64,000 bases of DNA from Azoarcus sp. (GTDB lineage Bacteria > Pseudomonadota > Gammaproteobacteria > Burkholderiales > Rhodocyclaceae), in NCBI GenBank assembly GCA_030656215.1, contig JAUSOD010000095.1, positions 1 through 64,000 on the forward strand, written 5' to 3'. Below the pieces are notes generated by a model that did no database searches, was not told where the DNA came from, and saw nothing but the letters and a program-made list of their open reading frames with translations. Below are positions 32,493 to 41,566 of this stretch, in pieces. The stretch's first letter is position 1; each line of letters opens with the position of its first letter. The translations under genes were made by a program, and so were the position numbers.

Positions 32493-32921
32493 CTATTCAG
32501 GCTCACCGGGGAACCGCACCGCGTCGTGCGGCACAATGATTCCCGGCAGCATGCGCGCGGTCCAGATATGAATCGCCGTGCGCAAGTCGACCGGGTCGTC
32601 GAGTGACCCGCCCTTTACACTGATCGTCTCCGGGGTGCTGACCCGCTGATGCCACAGGCGGGACCCGCATTCCGCGCAGAAGGCGCATATCAGCGTGTTT
32701 CCGCTGTCCGTAGGGCGTGACCAGAGCTTTGGCGTACCGCGCGTCAGGTGCAACTGCGTGCGTGCCACGAACACCGACACGCCAAACGCCGAGGCGGACT
32801 GCTTGCGGCACTCGCGGCAGTGGCACACGACGATCTTCAGCGGCTCGCCGGTCAGCGCATAGCGCACCGCTCCGCACTGACAGCCACCGAGGCGGGATGG
32901 ATGCGCGGTGTCGTCGTTCAT
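32493..32921 (-). CDS. GFA-family (glutathione-dependent formaldehyde-activating-like) zinc protein
   Basis: 142 residues of the Mss4-like GFA fold. Zinc-binding Cys are arranged as GGCQCGAVRY, CHCRECRKQSA and CAECGSRLWHQ. Members are usually small cytoplasmic zinc proteins of unknown substrate; true S-hydroxymethylglutathione synthase activity is doubtful even for the founding member. GAAGGAG precedes the ATG at 32921. A second GFA gene lies 1.6 kb away and is clearly diverged. Confidence 0.9.
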   Translation of the reverse strand: MNDDTAHPSRLGGCQCGAVRYALTGEPLKIVVCHCRECRKQSASAFGVSVFVARTQLHLTRGTPKLWSRPTDSGNTLICAFCAECGSRLWHQRVSTPETISVKGGSLDDPVDLRTAIHIWTARMLPGIIVPHDAVRFPGEPE

Positions 32922-32987
32922 CTGCTCTCCTTCGCGGTGCGATGTGGTCGCGGTTTCCCTATGCACGTGGCGCGCCCTGGGCCGGAT

Positions 32988-33932
32988 TCAATCCCGCCGT
33001 AGCAAAGGCGTTTGCCCGTCCCTGCGTACCTCGCTGCGTAGCCAGCCGAGAAAGGCCTCCACCGGCTTGCGCCCGCGTGCGGCTTCGGCAACCACGAGGT
33101 GAAAGCCCCCCAGTTCGGCTGCGCTCTCGGTGCCGAGCGGCGCGCATAGCGTGCCATCCTGCAACCTGGCGTTGAGATGCGGCCGCTTGCCGATGGCCAC
33201 GCCTATCCCCGCGAGCGTCGCCTCGACGACTTGATCATAGTGCGAGAACCGCTGGCGGTGAGCGGGTCTGAAGCGTGCAATATTCATGGCCCTGAACCAT
33301 TGCTCCCAGTCGTACCAGGGCCGGCCATTGACCGTGGTCTCGAACTCGAGGAGCACGTGCTGCGCGAGATCGGCGATGGTGCGCAGAGGGCGTACCGCAT
33401 CATGGATGAGGGCCGGTGAGCAGACCGGAAAGATGCTGTAGTCCATCAGGCGCTCTTCGCGGACGGGGGTGTTGCCAACGCGCACATGGCGGATCGCGAT
33501 GTCGATATGCGACTGCACCAGATCGAGCACGTCGTTGCTGGCTTCGATATGAACGTCGATATCGGGGTGGTGTCGCATGAAGCGGGGCAACCGGGGCACC
33601 AGCCACAGAGAGGCCAGCGGAATGGTCGTTGTCACCGCAACGCTGCTTTGCGGGCCGGCCAGTCGTTCGGTAGTCGCGTCGATCAGCGCAAGCGCCTCGT
33701 CGACCGCCGTGTAGAGTTCCTCGCCGGCGGGGGTAAGGCGCAAGGTGCGATTGACGCGGTGGAACAGCGGCTGGCCGAGCTGCTCCTCCAGCTTCTTGAC
33801 TTCGCGGCTGATCGCCGACTGGGTGACGAACAACTCCGCCGCCGCACGGGTGAAGCTCAGGGTGCGCGCCGCAGCCCAGAAACCGCGTACCAGGTGAAGG
33901 GAAATCCTCGGGTTCCGGTCCATGCCATCCAT
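32988..33932 (-). CDS. LysR-family regulator (GcvA-like)
   Basis: 314 residues. The N-terminal winged helix-turn-helix spans about 10-70 (GFWAAARTLSFTRAAAELFV and TQSAISREVKKLEEQLGQPL); the remainder is a periplasmic-binding-like effector domain (IPLASLWLVPRLPRF; HHPDIDVHIEAS). The style is that of GcvA and AmpR-like regulators. It is divergent from the small secreted-protein gene at 34067 with 134 bases between the starts, a classic LysR arrangement, so that gene is the likely target. The start could also be 33923. Confidence 0.92.
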   Translation of the reverse strand: MDGMDRNPRISLHLVRGFWAAARTLSFTRAAAELFVTQSAISREVKKLEEQLGQPLFHRVNRTLRLTPAGEELYTAVDEALALIDATTERLAGPQSSVAVTTTIPLASLWLVPRLPRFMRHHPDIDVHIEASNDVLDLVQSHIDIAIRHVRVGNTPVREERLMDYSIFPVCSPALIHDAVRPLRTIADLAQHVLLEFETTVNGRPWYDWEQWFRAMNIARFRPAHRQRFSHYDQVVEATLAGIGVAIGKRPHLNARLQDGTLCAPLGTESAAELGGFHLVVAEAARGRKPVEAFLGWLRSEVRRDGQTPLLRRD

Positions 33933-34066
33933 TCCCTGTGCGCATCGGAGCAATGAAATTTGGTCGCTTGAACGACGCATGTCGCAGGGTGGACAATTTT
34001 TTCACTGAAGCGATCACGCGCGGCGTTCACGGTGAACCTGCCGCGGTGAAGCCGGAGGAGGCAGCC

Positions 34067-34510
34067 ATGAACACGATCCATCCAATCCCGATATGCAGTC
34101 ATCGCGATCTCGGCCGCATGGCGGCCATGCTCGCGCTCGCCATACCATTACAGGCGTTCTCTGCCGAGCTTGCGACCGCGAATACCATCCACGTGAAGGT
34201 GTTCCCGGACCACTATGCGGTCGACGAGCAACGCTTCGGCGACCTTGCCGCGCTGCAGGCTGCGTTGGCGCACGGTTCGCGCGCTGTCGTGCGCCTTGAC
34301 CACTGTGGGCCGACGTCCGTAGGGCCACTGCTGGCTGCCGTCGAGGGACTGCAGGACAGCGCGGTAGACGTGCTCGAGATTCGCCCGCTGCCGAACGGCG
34401 CGGCGGGCTGCGTCGACTCGAACCCGGCGCTCCGTGGCGGACGAGGACGGCCGGCGGCAAGCGCCGCCTACCTGGAGACCGATCGGTCCGGGCGCAGCCT
34501 GATCCCGTGA
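34067..34510 (+). CDS. small exported protein of unknown function
   Basis: 147 residues. A signal peptide runs to about AFSA-ELATAN (hydrophobic MAAMLALAIPLQAF near residue 20-33; basic residues SHRDLGR before it). The mature part has two Cys (DHCGPTSVGP and AAGCVDSNP) that may form a disulfide and a variable Arg/Ala-rich tail. GGAGGAGG before the ATG supports this start over an upstream frame start at 33938. No family recognised. The divergent LysR gene probably controls it. Confidence 0.7.
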   Translation: MNTIHPIPICSHRDLGRMAAMLALAIPLQAFSAELATANTIHVKVFPDHYAVDEQRFGDLAALQAALAHGSRAVVRLDHCGPTSVGPLLAAVEGLQDSAVDVLEIRPLPNGAAGCVDSNPALRGGRGRPAASAAYLETDRSGRSLIP

Positions 34511-34549
34511 CCACGGGCGCCGCCCCGGCGGGGCGATAGGACGGGCGCG

Positions 34550-34984
34550 CTATTCGGCGATGCGCGCGCCCGACCCGCCCGCCGCTTCCGGCAGATCCCT
34601 GAACTTGGGCAGGCTGTCACGGAGGGGGAGCACGGTTTCGGCATAGTGGACATGCATGCCCGGGGCATGGCCGAGTTCCGGGATCAGCGCCGCGTACACG
34701 TCGGTGAGGCCCATGGCGGGGTGCTCGGTGAATAGATGGCCGCCGCAGCGGGTGCACCAGTGGCGCAGGCTGTTCGGCGTCTTGGCGTAGCTGCCGATGT
34801 GCTCTGCGCCACGGGTGACCCGCACTGCCTCGGGGGGCCACAGGGTGAAGGCATTGACCGGTCCGCCCGACCAGCGTCGGCAGGATTCGCAATGGCAGTA
34901 GCCCATGGCGACCGGCTCGCCGCTCACGGTGAATTCGACCGCGCCGCAGAAGCAGTGCGCGGTGTGGGGCTGGCCTGTGTTCAT
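34550..34984 (-). CDS. GFA-family zinc protein
   Basis: 144 residues; Cys motifs CFCGAVEF, CHCESCRRWSGG and CTRCGGHLF fit the GFA/Mss4-like fold. AGGAGG lies six bases upstream of the ATG at 34984. It follows the nitrilase gene on the same strand (29 bases between), so they are probably co-transcribed and may act on related small carbonyl or nitrile compounds. It is only distantly similar to the GFA protein at 32493. Confidence 0.9.
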   Translation of the reverse strand: MNTGQPHTAHCFCGAVEFTVSGEPVAMGYCHCESCRRWSGGPVNAFTLWPPEAVRVTRGAEHIGSYAKTPNSLRHWCTRCGGHLFTEHPAMGLTDVYAALIPELGHAPGMHVHYAETVLPLRDSLPKFRDLPEAAGGSGARIAE

Positions 34985-35013
34985 GAAGACCTCCTGTGCG
35001 ACTGGCACGGTGT

Positions 35014-35955
35014 TCATTGGTCGGTATCGTGCACCGTCATGGCCGGGCTGCGCCGCACGTGCAGCTCGAAGATGTCGGGCCGGGCGTAGTGCCCGCTGAC
35101 ATCCAGCGCGCGGCGCGCGGGCGCGACGCGGGCGGTGTCGATCTCGGCGTAGAGGATGCCTTCCTCGCGGCGCAGCGGGCCGGCGACGATCTGGCCTTGC
35201 GGGTCGATCACCACCGAGTCGCCCGGGTTGATCCACTCGTCCGGGTCGGGGAACAGCTGCGCGCGGCCGGGAAAGTCCTCGGGAACGTCGCGCCCGCGCA
35301 GCACGGTGCCGCTGCCCAGCACCCAGCAGCGGCCTTCCAGCGCGATGTGGCGCAGGGTGTTCAGCCAGCCGTCGCCGCTGTCGTAGGTCGGGGCCACGTA
35401 GATCTCGACGCCGTCGGCATACAGCGCGTAGCGCGCCAGCGGCATGTAGTTCTCCCAGCAGATCAGCGTGCCGACGCGCCCGAGCGGCGTGTCCGCGGTG
35501 CGCAGCCCGCTCGCGTCGCCCAGCCCGTGCACCATGCGTTCCGGGTTGGTCGGCATCAGCTTGCGGTGGCGGTTGAGCAGCGCGCCGTCCGGGCCGATCA
35601 GTACCGCGGTGTTGTAGAGCGTGCCGCCGCCGTGCCGGCGGTCGCATTCGTTCAGGCCGCAGACCACGCTGACCTGGTGGGCGCGCGCCGCCTCGCGCAG
35701 CGGTTCGAGTTCGCCGGCGCCCAGGTCGACCGCGTTGGCGAGCAGGCGCGCATGCAGCTGGCCGACCAGGGCGCCGTCCCTGCCGGGCGCCAGGCGCCAG
35801 ATCCACGACGGGTAGCCGGGGATGAAGGTTTCCGGCAGGACGACGAGCGCCGCGCCGGCCGCGGCGGCCTCGGCCACCGAGCGCACCGCGAGGTCCAGGG
35901 TGGCGCCGCGGTCGAGCAGGACGGGCGGGCGCTGGATGATTGCGATCGTGTGCAT
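35014..35955 (-). CDS. nitrilase (aliphatic/aromatic nitrilase branch)
   Basis: 313-residue carbon-nitrogen hydrolase. The catalytic triad is visible: Glu42 in LPETFIPGYPSWIW, Lys132 in RKLMPTNPER and Cys166 in LICWENYMPLARY. The CWENYMP wording and the length are those of true nitrilases, which convert nitriles to carboxylic acids and ammonia, often forming spirals. AAGGAG precedes the ATG. It is divergent from an HxlR-type regulator, which is the likely controller. Confidence 0.93.
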   Translation of the reverse strand: MHTIAIIQRPPVLLDRGATLDLAVRSVAEAAAAGAALVVLPETFIPGYPSWIWRLAPGRDGALVGQLHARLLANAVDLGAGELEPLREAARAHQVSVVCGLNECDRRHGGGTLYNTAVLIGPDGALLNRHRKLMPTNPERMVHGLGDASGLRTADTPLGRVGTLICWENYMPLARYALYADGVEIYVAPTYDSGDGWLNTLRHIALEGRCWVLGSGTVLRGRDVPEDFPGRAQLFPDPDEWINPGDSVVIDPQGQIVAGPLRREEGILYAEIDTARVAPARRALDVSGHYARPDIFELHVRRSPAMTVHDTDQ

Positions 35956-36056
35956 GATGTCTCCTTGGAGGGGTTGCGACGGGATTTCAGCGTGCGCTCG
36001 CCGAAGGTGCCCGACTAGTCCAGAATCTGAACTCCTTCTGACGCGAGGGTGGTGCC

Positions 36057-36749
36057 ATGGACGACAGCTATGCCCAGTTCTGCACGGTTGCGCGCGGTGC
36101 CGAGGCGCTGTGCGAACGGTGGACGCCGCTGGTGGTGCGTGAGCTGCTGTGCGGCAGCAAGCGCTTCAATGACTTGCACCGCGGCGTGCCGCGCATGTCC
36201 ACCAGCCTGCTTGCGCAGCGCCTGCGCCATCTCGAGGATATCGGCGTGGTGCGCCGCACCGCCGCCGGCAAGGTGTGGGAATACGCGCTGACCGAGGCCG
36301 GCGAGGAGCTGCGCCCCATCGTCATGGCGCTGGGCCACTGGGGAGCGCGCTGGATCGGCAGCCGGCTGCGCGATGATCAACTGGATGCCGGGCTGCTGAT
36401 GTGGGACATGCGCCGCTTCGCCTGCCTCGACGAATTCCCGCCGCGTCCGGTGGTCATCCAGTTTGCCTTTCGCGACGCCCGGCCCGGTGAGGGCAACTGG
36501 TGGCTGGTGGTCGAGCACGGCGTGGCCGACCTGTGCCGCGACGACCCCGGGCGCGAGCCGACCCTGCTGGTCGATGCCACTGTGCGCGCGTTGACCGAAG
36601 TATGGACTGGTGACCGTACGCCGCGGGAAGCACTGGCATCACGCGAACTGCGCGTCAGCGGGGCGGCGCAGGATGCCGACGACCTGTGGCGCTGGCTGGG
36701 CAACAGCGCGTTCGCCGCGACCCGCCGGGCGGCACTCGCGCGGCGGTAG
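36057..36749 (+). CDS. HxlR-type winged-helix regulator with C-terminal SCP2-like domain
   Basis: 230 residues. Residues about 8-100 are an HxlR DNA-binding domain (CERWTPLVVRELLCGSKRFN; MSTSLLAQRLRHLEDIGVVR). Residues about 120-225 (VIQFAFRDARPGEGNWWLVV; LLVDATVRALTEVWTGDRTP) resemble an SCP2-like lipid/hydrophobic-ligand pocket, so the protein may sense a hydrophobic compound directly. It faces the nitrilase gene across a 101-base gap. Confidence 0.85.
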   Translation: MDDSYAQFCTVARGAEALCERWTPLVVRELLCGSKRFNDLHRGVPRMSTSLLAQRLRHLEDIGVVRRTAAGKVWEYALTEAGEELRPIVMALGHWGARWIGSRLRDDQLDAGLLMWDMRRFACLDEFPPRPVVIQFAFRDARPGEGNWWLVVEHGVADLCRDDPGREPTLLVDATVRALTEVWTGDRTPREALASRELRVSGAAQDADDLWRWLGNSAFAATRRAALARR

Positions 36750-36770
36750 TCAGCGCTCGTGGCGTGATGC

Positions 36771-38294
36771 TCAGTCGCGTTGCGCGATGCGCGCCGGTGC
36801 GGGGCCGTCACCGAGGGCAGAGGGCGCATCCCAGCCGCCGCCCAGCGCCCGGATCAGCGCCACCGTCGAGCGTGCCCGCTCGCCGTCCAGTTGTACGGCC
36901 ACCCGGCGCTGCTGCAGCACGCTGCGATCGGCGTCGATGACCTCGAAGAAGCTCGTCGCGCCTTCCCGGTACTGCAGTTGCGACAGCTGCGCGGCACGCT
37001 CGGCGGCGAGCACCGCCGCGTCCTGGGTGCCGGCCTGGTCGCCGAGAATGCGCACCGCGGCGAGGCCGTCCTCGACTTCGCGGAAGGCGGTGAGCACGGT
37101 CTGGCGGTAACGCGCCACGTCTTCTTCGTAGGCTGCGCGGCTGCGGTCGAGCTCGGCCTGGCGGCGGCCGCCGTCGAAGATCGGCAGCGACAGCACGGTG
37201 CCGGCGAGCGGGCCGAGCAGGAACGTCCGGCTCGACCACTGCAACAGATCGCCGAGCTCGGCCGACTCGTAGCCGAGCGCGCCGGTCAGGGTCAGGCGCG
37301 GGAAGAAGGCGGCGCGGGCGACGCCGATGCGGGCATTGGCCGCGGCCATCGCGCGCTCGGCGGCGGCGATGTCGGGACGGCGTTCCAGCAGCGCCGACGG
37401 CAGGCCGGCGGGAACCGCGACCGTGACGCGGCCGAGCGGCTGCGGGGCGAAGCTGAACTCGGCCGGCGACTTGCCGAGCAGGGTCGCCAGCGCATGTTCG
37501 GCGGCGGCACGGCGGCGTGCGATGCCGTGGGCTTCCGACTGCGCCGAGGCGAGTTCGGTACGTGCGCGAGCGACGTCGAGTTCGCCGATGTCGCCCGCGT
37601 CGAAGCGGAGCTGTACGAGCTTCAGCGCCTCGCCGCGCAGGTCCACGGTGGCGCCGAACAGGGCCTGTTCGGCGTCGAGTTCGCGCACCAGGAAGTAGGC
37701 CTGGGCGACGTCGGCCTGCAGCGCGAGCTGCACCGAACGCAGCAGGGCCTCGTTCTGCTGCGTGCTGGCGCCGGCGGCGTCCACCGTGGCGGCGACGCGG
37801 CCGAAGAGGTCGACTTCGTAGCCGATGCTTGCTTGCGCCCGCCACAGCGTGGTCGCCGCGGGGGAGGCGTCGGCGTCCAGCCCCTGAGAGGCCGGCGAGG
37901 GGCGCTGGCGGCTGGGGCCGAAGCCGGCATCGACCTGCGGCAGGCGCTCGGCGCGGGCGCCGCCTTCCAGCGCGCGGGCCTGGGTCAGGCGGGCGGCCGC
38001 GGCCTTGAGGTCCTGGTTGGCCGCCAGGGCTTCGGCTTCGAGCGCGTTCAGCGTGTCGTCGCCGAACACCGTCCACCATTGGCCGCGGTGTGCGTCCTCG
38101 GCCGGTGCGGCGGTCTTCCAGCGTGCGGCCGCGGCGGCCTCGACCGCGGGGTTGGCTTCCTTGAAGGCCGCCGGGGTGCTCACTGCGGGGCGCTCGTACA
38201 CCGGCGTCAGCGAGCAGCCGGCCACCACCAGCAGGGTGGCGAGCAGCAGCGGGATGCGCCGGGCCGGAGCGCGGGATGCGGATTGCGTGTTCAT
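36771..38294 (-). CDS. outer-membrane efflux lipoprotein (OprM/NodT type)
   Basis: 507 residues. The N terminus ends in the lipobox LLVVAGC (lipid attachment near residue 22). Two OEP repeats follow; conserved pieces include RPDIAAAERAMAAANARIG, the NodT-family block GPLAGTVLSLPIFDGGRR and VLTAFREVEDGL. It forms the trimeric outer-membrane duct of a tripartite pump. It is the third gene of the operon, 19 bases after the pump gene. The ATG at 38294 is chosen from the signal peptide. Confidence 0.95.
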   Translation of the reverse strand: MNTQSASRAPARRIPLLLATLLVVAGCSLTPVYERPAVSTPAAFKEANPAVEAAAAARWKTAAPAEDAHRGQWWTVFGDDTLNALEAEALAANQDLKAAAARLTQARALEGGARAERLPQVDAGFGPSRQRPSPASQGLDADASPAATTLWRAQASIGYEVDLFGRVAATVDAAGASTQQNEALLRSVQLALQADVAQAYFLVRELDAEQALFGATVDLRGEALKLVQLRFDAGDIGELDVARARTELASAQSEAHGIARRRAAAEHALATLLGKSPAEFSFAPQPLGRVTVAVPAGLPSALLERRPDIAAAERAMAAANARIGVARAAFFPRLTLTGALGYESAELGDLLQWSSRTFLLGPLAGTVLSLPIFDGGRRQAELDRSRAAYEEDVARYRQTVLTAFREVEDGLAAVRILGDQAGTQDAAVLAAERAAQLSQLQYREGATSFFEVIDADRSVLQQRRVAVQLDGERARSTVALIRALGGGWDAPSALGDGPAPARIAQRD

Positions 38295-38313
38295 GGTCTG
38301 GGCTCCGTCTGGG

Positions 38314-41300
38314 TCATGCGCCGTGCGGCGCGGCGGTGGGGGCGGCGTGGAGCGCGGTCTGGGGCGCAATGAGTGGCGCCGCATGCGGGCTGGCGGTGTG
38401 CAGCTTGTGGCCCTTGCCCAGGGTGCGCAGCAGCACGTAGAACACCGGGGTCAGGAACAACCCGAACAGGGTGACCCCGAGCATGCCGAAGAACACCGCG
38501 ATGCCCATCGCCTGGCGCATCTCGGAGCCGGCGCCGGAGGACAGCACCAGCGGCACCACGCCCATGATGAAGGCGATCGAGGTCATCAGGATCGGGCGCA
38601 GGCGCAGGCGGCTGGCCTCGATCGCGGCGTGGAGCGGGGTGCCGCCCTGCAGTTCGAGCTCGCGGGCGAACTCGACGATCAGGATCGCGTTCTTCGCCGA
38701 CAGCCCGACCAGCACCATCAGCCCGATCTGGGTGAACAGGTTGTTGTCGCCGCCGGTCAGCCACACCCCGGTGAGCGCGGCCAGGATGCTGGTCGGCACG
38801 ATCATGATCACCGCCAGCGGCAGGGTCAGGCTCTCGTACTGCGCGGCCAGCACCAGGAACACCAGCAGCACGCTCAAGGGGAAGATCCACACGCCCGCGT
38901 TGCCGGCGAGGATCTTCTGGTAGGTGAGGTCGGTCCATTCGAACCTGATTCCCGGCGGCAGCACCTCGGCGGCGATGCGCTCGGCCGCGGCCTGCGCCTG
39001 GTCGGACGAATAGCCCGGGGCCGGGCCGCCATTGATGTCGGCGGCGGTATAGCCGTTGTAGCGCACCACCATTTCCGGGCCGAAGCCGTTGCTGACCCGG
39101 ACCAGCGAGGACAGCGGCACCATCTCGCCAGCGGCATTGCGCGTCTTCAGCTGGCCGATGTCTTCCGGCCGGGCGCGGAAGGGGGCGTCGGCCTGGGCGC
39201 GCACCTGGAACACGCGGCCGAAGCGGTTGAAGTCATTCACGTACAGCGAGCCGAGATAGATCTGCATGGTCTCGAACACGTCGGTGACCGACACCCCGAG
39301 CTGCTTGGCCTTGACCCGGTCGAGGTCGACGTCGAGCTGGGGTACGTTGATCTGGTAGCTGGTGAAGGTGGGGCCGAGCTCGGGCGCCTGTTGCGCGGCG
39401 GCGATGAAGGCCTTGGCGGCGGCATCCAGTTCGGCATAGCCGAGCGCGCCACGGTCCTCGATCTGCAGCTTGAAGCCGCCCAGCGTGCCGAGCCCCATCA
39501 CCGGCGGCGGCGGGAACACGGCGATGAAGGAATCCTTGATCGCGGCGTACTTTCCGTTGAGCGCGGCGCTGATCGCCGCGGCGGAGAGTTCCGGTGCGCG
39601 GCGCTCGTCGAAGGGCTTGAGGGTGACGAACACGATGCCGGCCGAGGAGCTGTTGGTGAAGCCGTTGATCGACAGCCCGGGGAAGGCGATCGCGCTCTGC
39701 ACGCCGGGCTGCTCCAGCGCGATCGTGCTCATGCGCCGGATCACATCCTCGGTGCGATCGAGCGAGGCGCCGTTGGGCAACTGGGCGAAGCTGATCAGAT
39801 ACTGCTTGTCCTGCGCCGGGACGAAACCGCCCGGCACGATCCACGCCACGCCCGCGGCGAGCGCGAGCAGCACCACATACACACCCATCACCGAAGCCTT
39901 GCGCGAGATCACGGCGGTGACGCCGCGCCCGTAGTTGTCCGAGGCGCGGCCGAAGAAGCGGTTGAAGCGGGTGAAGAAACCGCCGAACAGGCGGTTCATC
40001 AACCGGGTCAGCCAGTCGGGGCGCCCGTCGTCGTCGTGGCCCTCGCCGTGGTGCGGCTTGAGCAGCAGTGCGGCGAGCGCGGGCGACAGGGTCAGTGAGT
40101 TGAACGCCGAGATCACCGTGGAGATCGCGATGGTCATCGCGAACTGCTTGTAGAACTGGCCGGTGAGCCCGGTCATGAAGGCGAGCGGCACGAACACCGC
40201 GACCAGGGTCAGCGCGATCGCGATGATCGGCCCGCTGACTTCCTGCATCGCGCGGTAGGTGGCGTCGCGCGGGCTGAGCCCGGCGGCGATGTTGCGCTCG
40301 ACGTTCTCGACCACGACGATGGCGTCATCGACCACGATGCCGATCGCCAGCACCATGCCGAACAGCGACAGCGCATTGATCGAATAGCCGAAGGCGAGCA
40401 TCAGGCCGAAGGTGCCGATGATGGACACCGGTACCGCCAGCAGCGGGATGATCGACGCGCGCCAGGTTTGCAGGAACACGATCACCACCAGCACCACCAG
40501 CGCCACCGCCTCGAGCAGGGTCACCACCACCGCGTCGATGCTGGCGCGGACGAACTGGGTCGGGTCGTACTCGATGCGGTAGTCGACCGAGCTGGGGAAA
40601 TCCTGCTTGAGCTCGGCCATCGCCGCGCGCACCTGGTCCGACACCGCCAGCGCGTTGGCGCCGGGCGACTGCATGATGCCCATGCCAATCGCCGGCTGGT
40701 TGTCGAGCAGCGAGCGCAGGCCGTACTCAGAAGCGTCGAGCTCGACCCGGGCGACGTCGGCCAGCCGGGTGACGCCACCGTCGGCCGCGGTCTTGAGCAC
40801 GATGTCGCGGAACTCGGTTTCGGTCGACAGCCGCCCGCGGGCGTTCACCGAGAACTGCAACGGCACGTCGGGCAGGGTCGGCGAGGCGCCGATCACGCCG
40901 GCGGCGACCTGCACGTTCTGTTCGCGGATCGCGCGCACCACGTCGCTCGCCGTGAGTCCGCGCTGGGCGACCTTGTTCGGGTCCAGCCACACCCGCATCG
41001 CGTAGTTGCCCGCGCCCCAGATCGACACTTCGCCGACGCCGGGGATGCGCGAGAGGCGGTCCTTGACGTTGAGCACCGCGTAGTTGCGCAGATAGGTGGC
41101 GTCGTAGCGGTCGTCGGGGGACACGAGGTGGACGACCAGGGTCAGCGTCGGCGAGCTCTTGACCGTGGTCACGCCGAGACGCTGCACGTCCTCGGGCAGG
41201 CGCGGCAGGGCCTGCGACACGCGGTTCTGCACCAGCTGCTGGGCCTTGTCCGGATCGACACCGAGGCGGAAATGCACGGTCAGCGCGAGGTTGCCGTCGC

Positions 41301-41556
41301 TGTTGGCCTGCGACTGCATGTACAGCATGTCCTCGACGCCGTTGATCGACTCCTCCAGCGGCGAGGCCACGGTTTCGGCGATCACTTTGGGGTTGGCGCC
41401 GGGGTACTGGGCGCGCACCACCACCGAAGGCGGCACGACCTCCGGATATTCCGAGATCGGCAGCTGGAACATCGCCAGCAGGCCGCCGAGCAGGATCAGC
41501 ACCGACAGCACACCGGCGAAGATCGGCCGGTCGATGAAGAACTTCGAGATGTTCAT
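38314..41556 (-). CDS. RND multidrug efflux transporter, HAE1 (AcrB/MexB) family
   Basis: 1080 residues, full length. It opens MNISKFFIDRPIFAGVLSVL as in AcrB-type pumps; the proton-relay Asp pair is present in MVLAIGIVVDDAIVVVENVE, and GGFVPAQDKQYL and the SAKNAILIVEFARELE block of the second half are conserved. Substrates are probably hydrophobic drugs or aromatic compounds. It lies 10 bases after the membrane-fusion gene. The start at 41556 excludes a non-homologous leader up to 41622. Confidence 0.97.
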   Translation of the reverse strand: MNISKFFIDRPIFAGVLSVLILLGGLLAMFQLPISEYPEVVPPSVVVRAQYPGANPKVIAETVASPLEESINGVEDMLYMQSQANSDGNLALTVHFRLGVDPDKAQQLVQNRVSQALPRLPEDVQRLGVTTVKSSPTLTLVVHLVSPDDRYDATYLRNYAVLNVKDRLSRIPGVGEVSIWGAGNYAMRVWLDPNKVAQRGLTASDVVRAIREQNVQVAAGVIGASPTLPDVPLQFSVNARGRLSTETEFRDIVLKTAADGGVTRLADVARVELDASEYGLRSLLDNQPAIGMGIMQSPGANALAVSDQVRAAMAELKQDFPSSVDYRIEYDPTQFVRASIDAVVVTLLEAVALVVLVVIVFLQTWRASIIPLLAVPVSIIGTFGLMLAFGYSINALSLFGMVLAIGIVVDDAIVVVENVERNIAAGLSPRDATYRAMQEVSGPIIAIALTLVAVFVPLAFMTGLTGQFYKQFAMTIAISTVISAFNSLTLSPALAALLLKPHHGEGHDDDGRPDWLTRLMNRLFGGFFTRFNRFFGRASDNYGRGVTAVISRKASVMGVYVVLLALAAGVAWIVPGGFVPAQDKQYLISFAQLPNGASLDRTEDVIRRMSTIALEQPGVQSAIAFPGLSINGFTNSSSAGIVFVTLKPFDERRAPELSAAAISAALNGKYAAIKDSFIAVFPPPPVMGLGTLGGFKLQIEDRGALGYAELDAAAKAFIAAAQQAPELGPTFTSYQINVPQLDVDLDRVKAKQLGVSVTDVFETMQIYLGSLYVNDFNRFGRVFQVRAQADAPFRARPEDIGQLKTRNAAGEMVPLSSLVRVSNGFGPEMVVRYNGYTAADINGGPAPGYSSDQAQAAAERIAAEVLPPGIRFEWTDLTYQKILAGNAGVWIFPLSVLLVFLVLAAQYESLTLPLAVIMIVPTSILAALTGVWLTGGDNNLFTQIGLMVLVGLSAKNAILIVEFARELELQGGTPLHAAIEASRLRLRPILMTSIAFIMGVVPLVLSSGAGSEMRQAMGIAVFFGMLGVTLFGLFLTPVFYVLLRTLGKGHKLHTASPHAAPLIAPQTALHAAPTAAPHGA

Positions 41557-41566
41557 GGCGGCGGTC

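Noticed and set aside
38005-40098. 697-codon open frame on the plus strand
   Set aside because: It is antisense to the RND pump and outer-membrane factor genes; composition is His/Gln/Gly-rich and no motif is seen.
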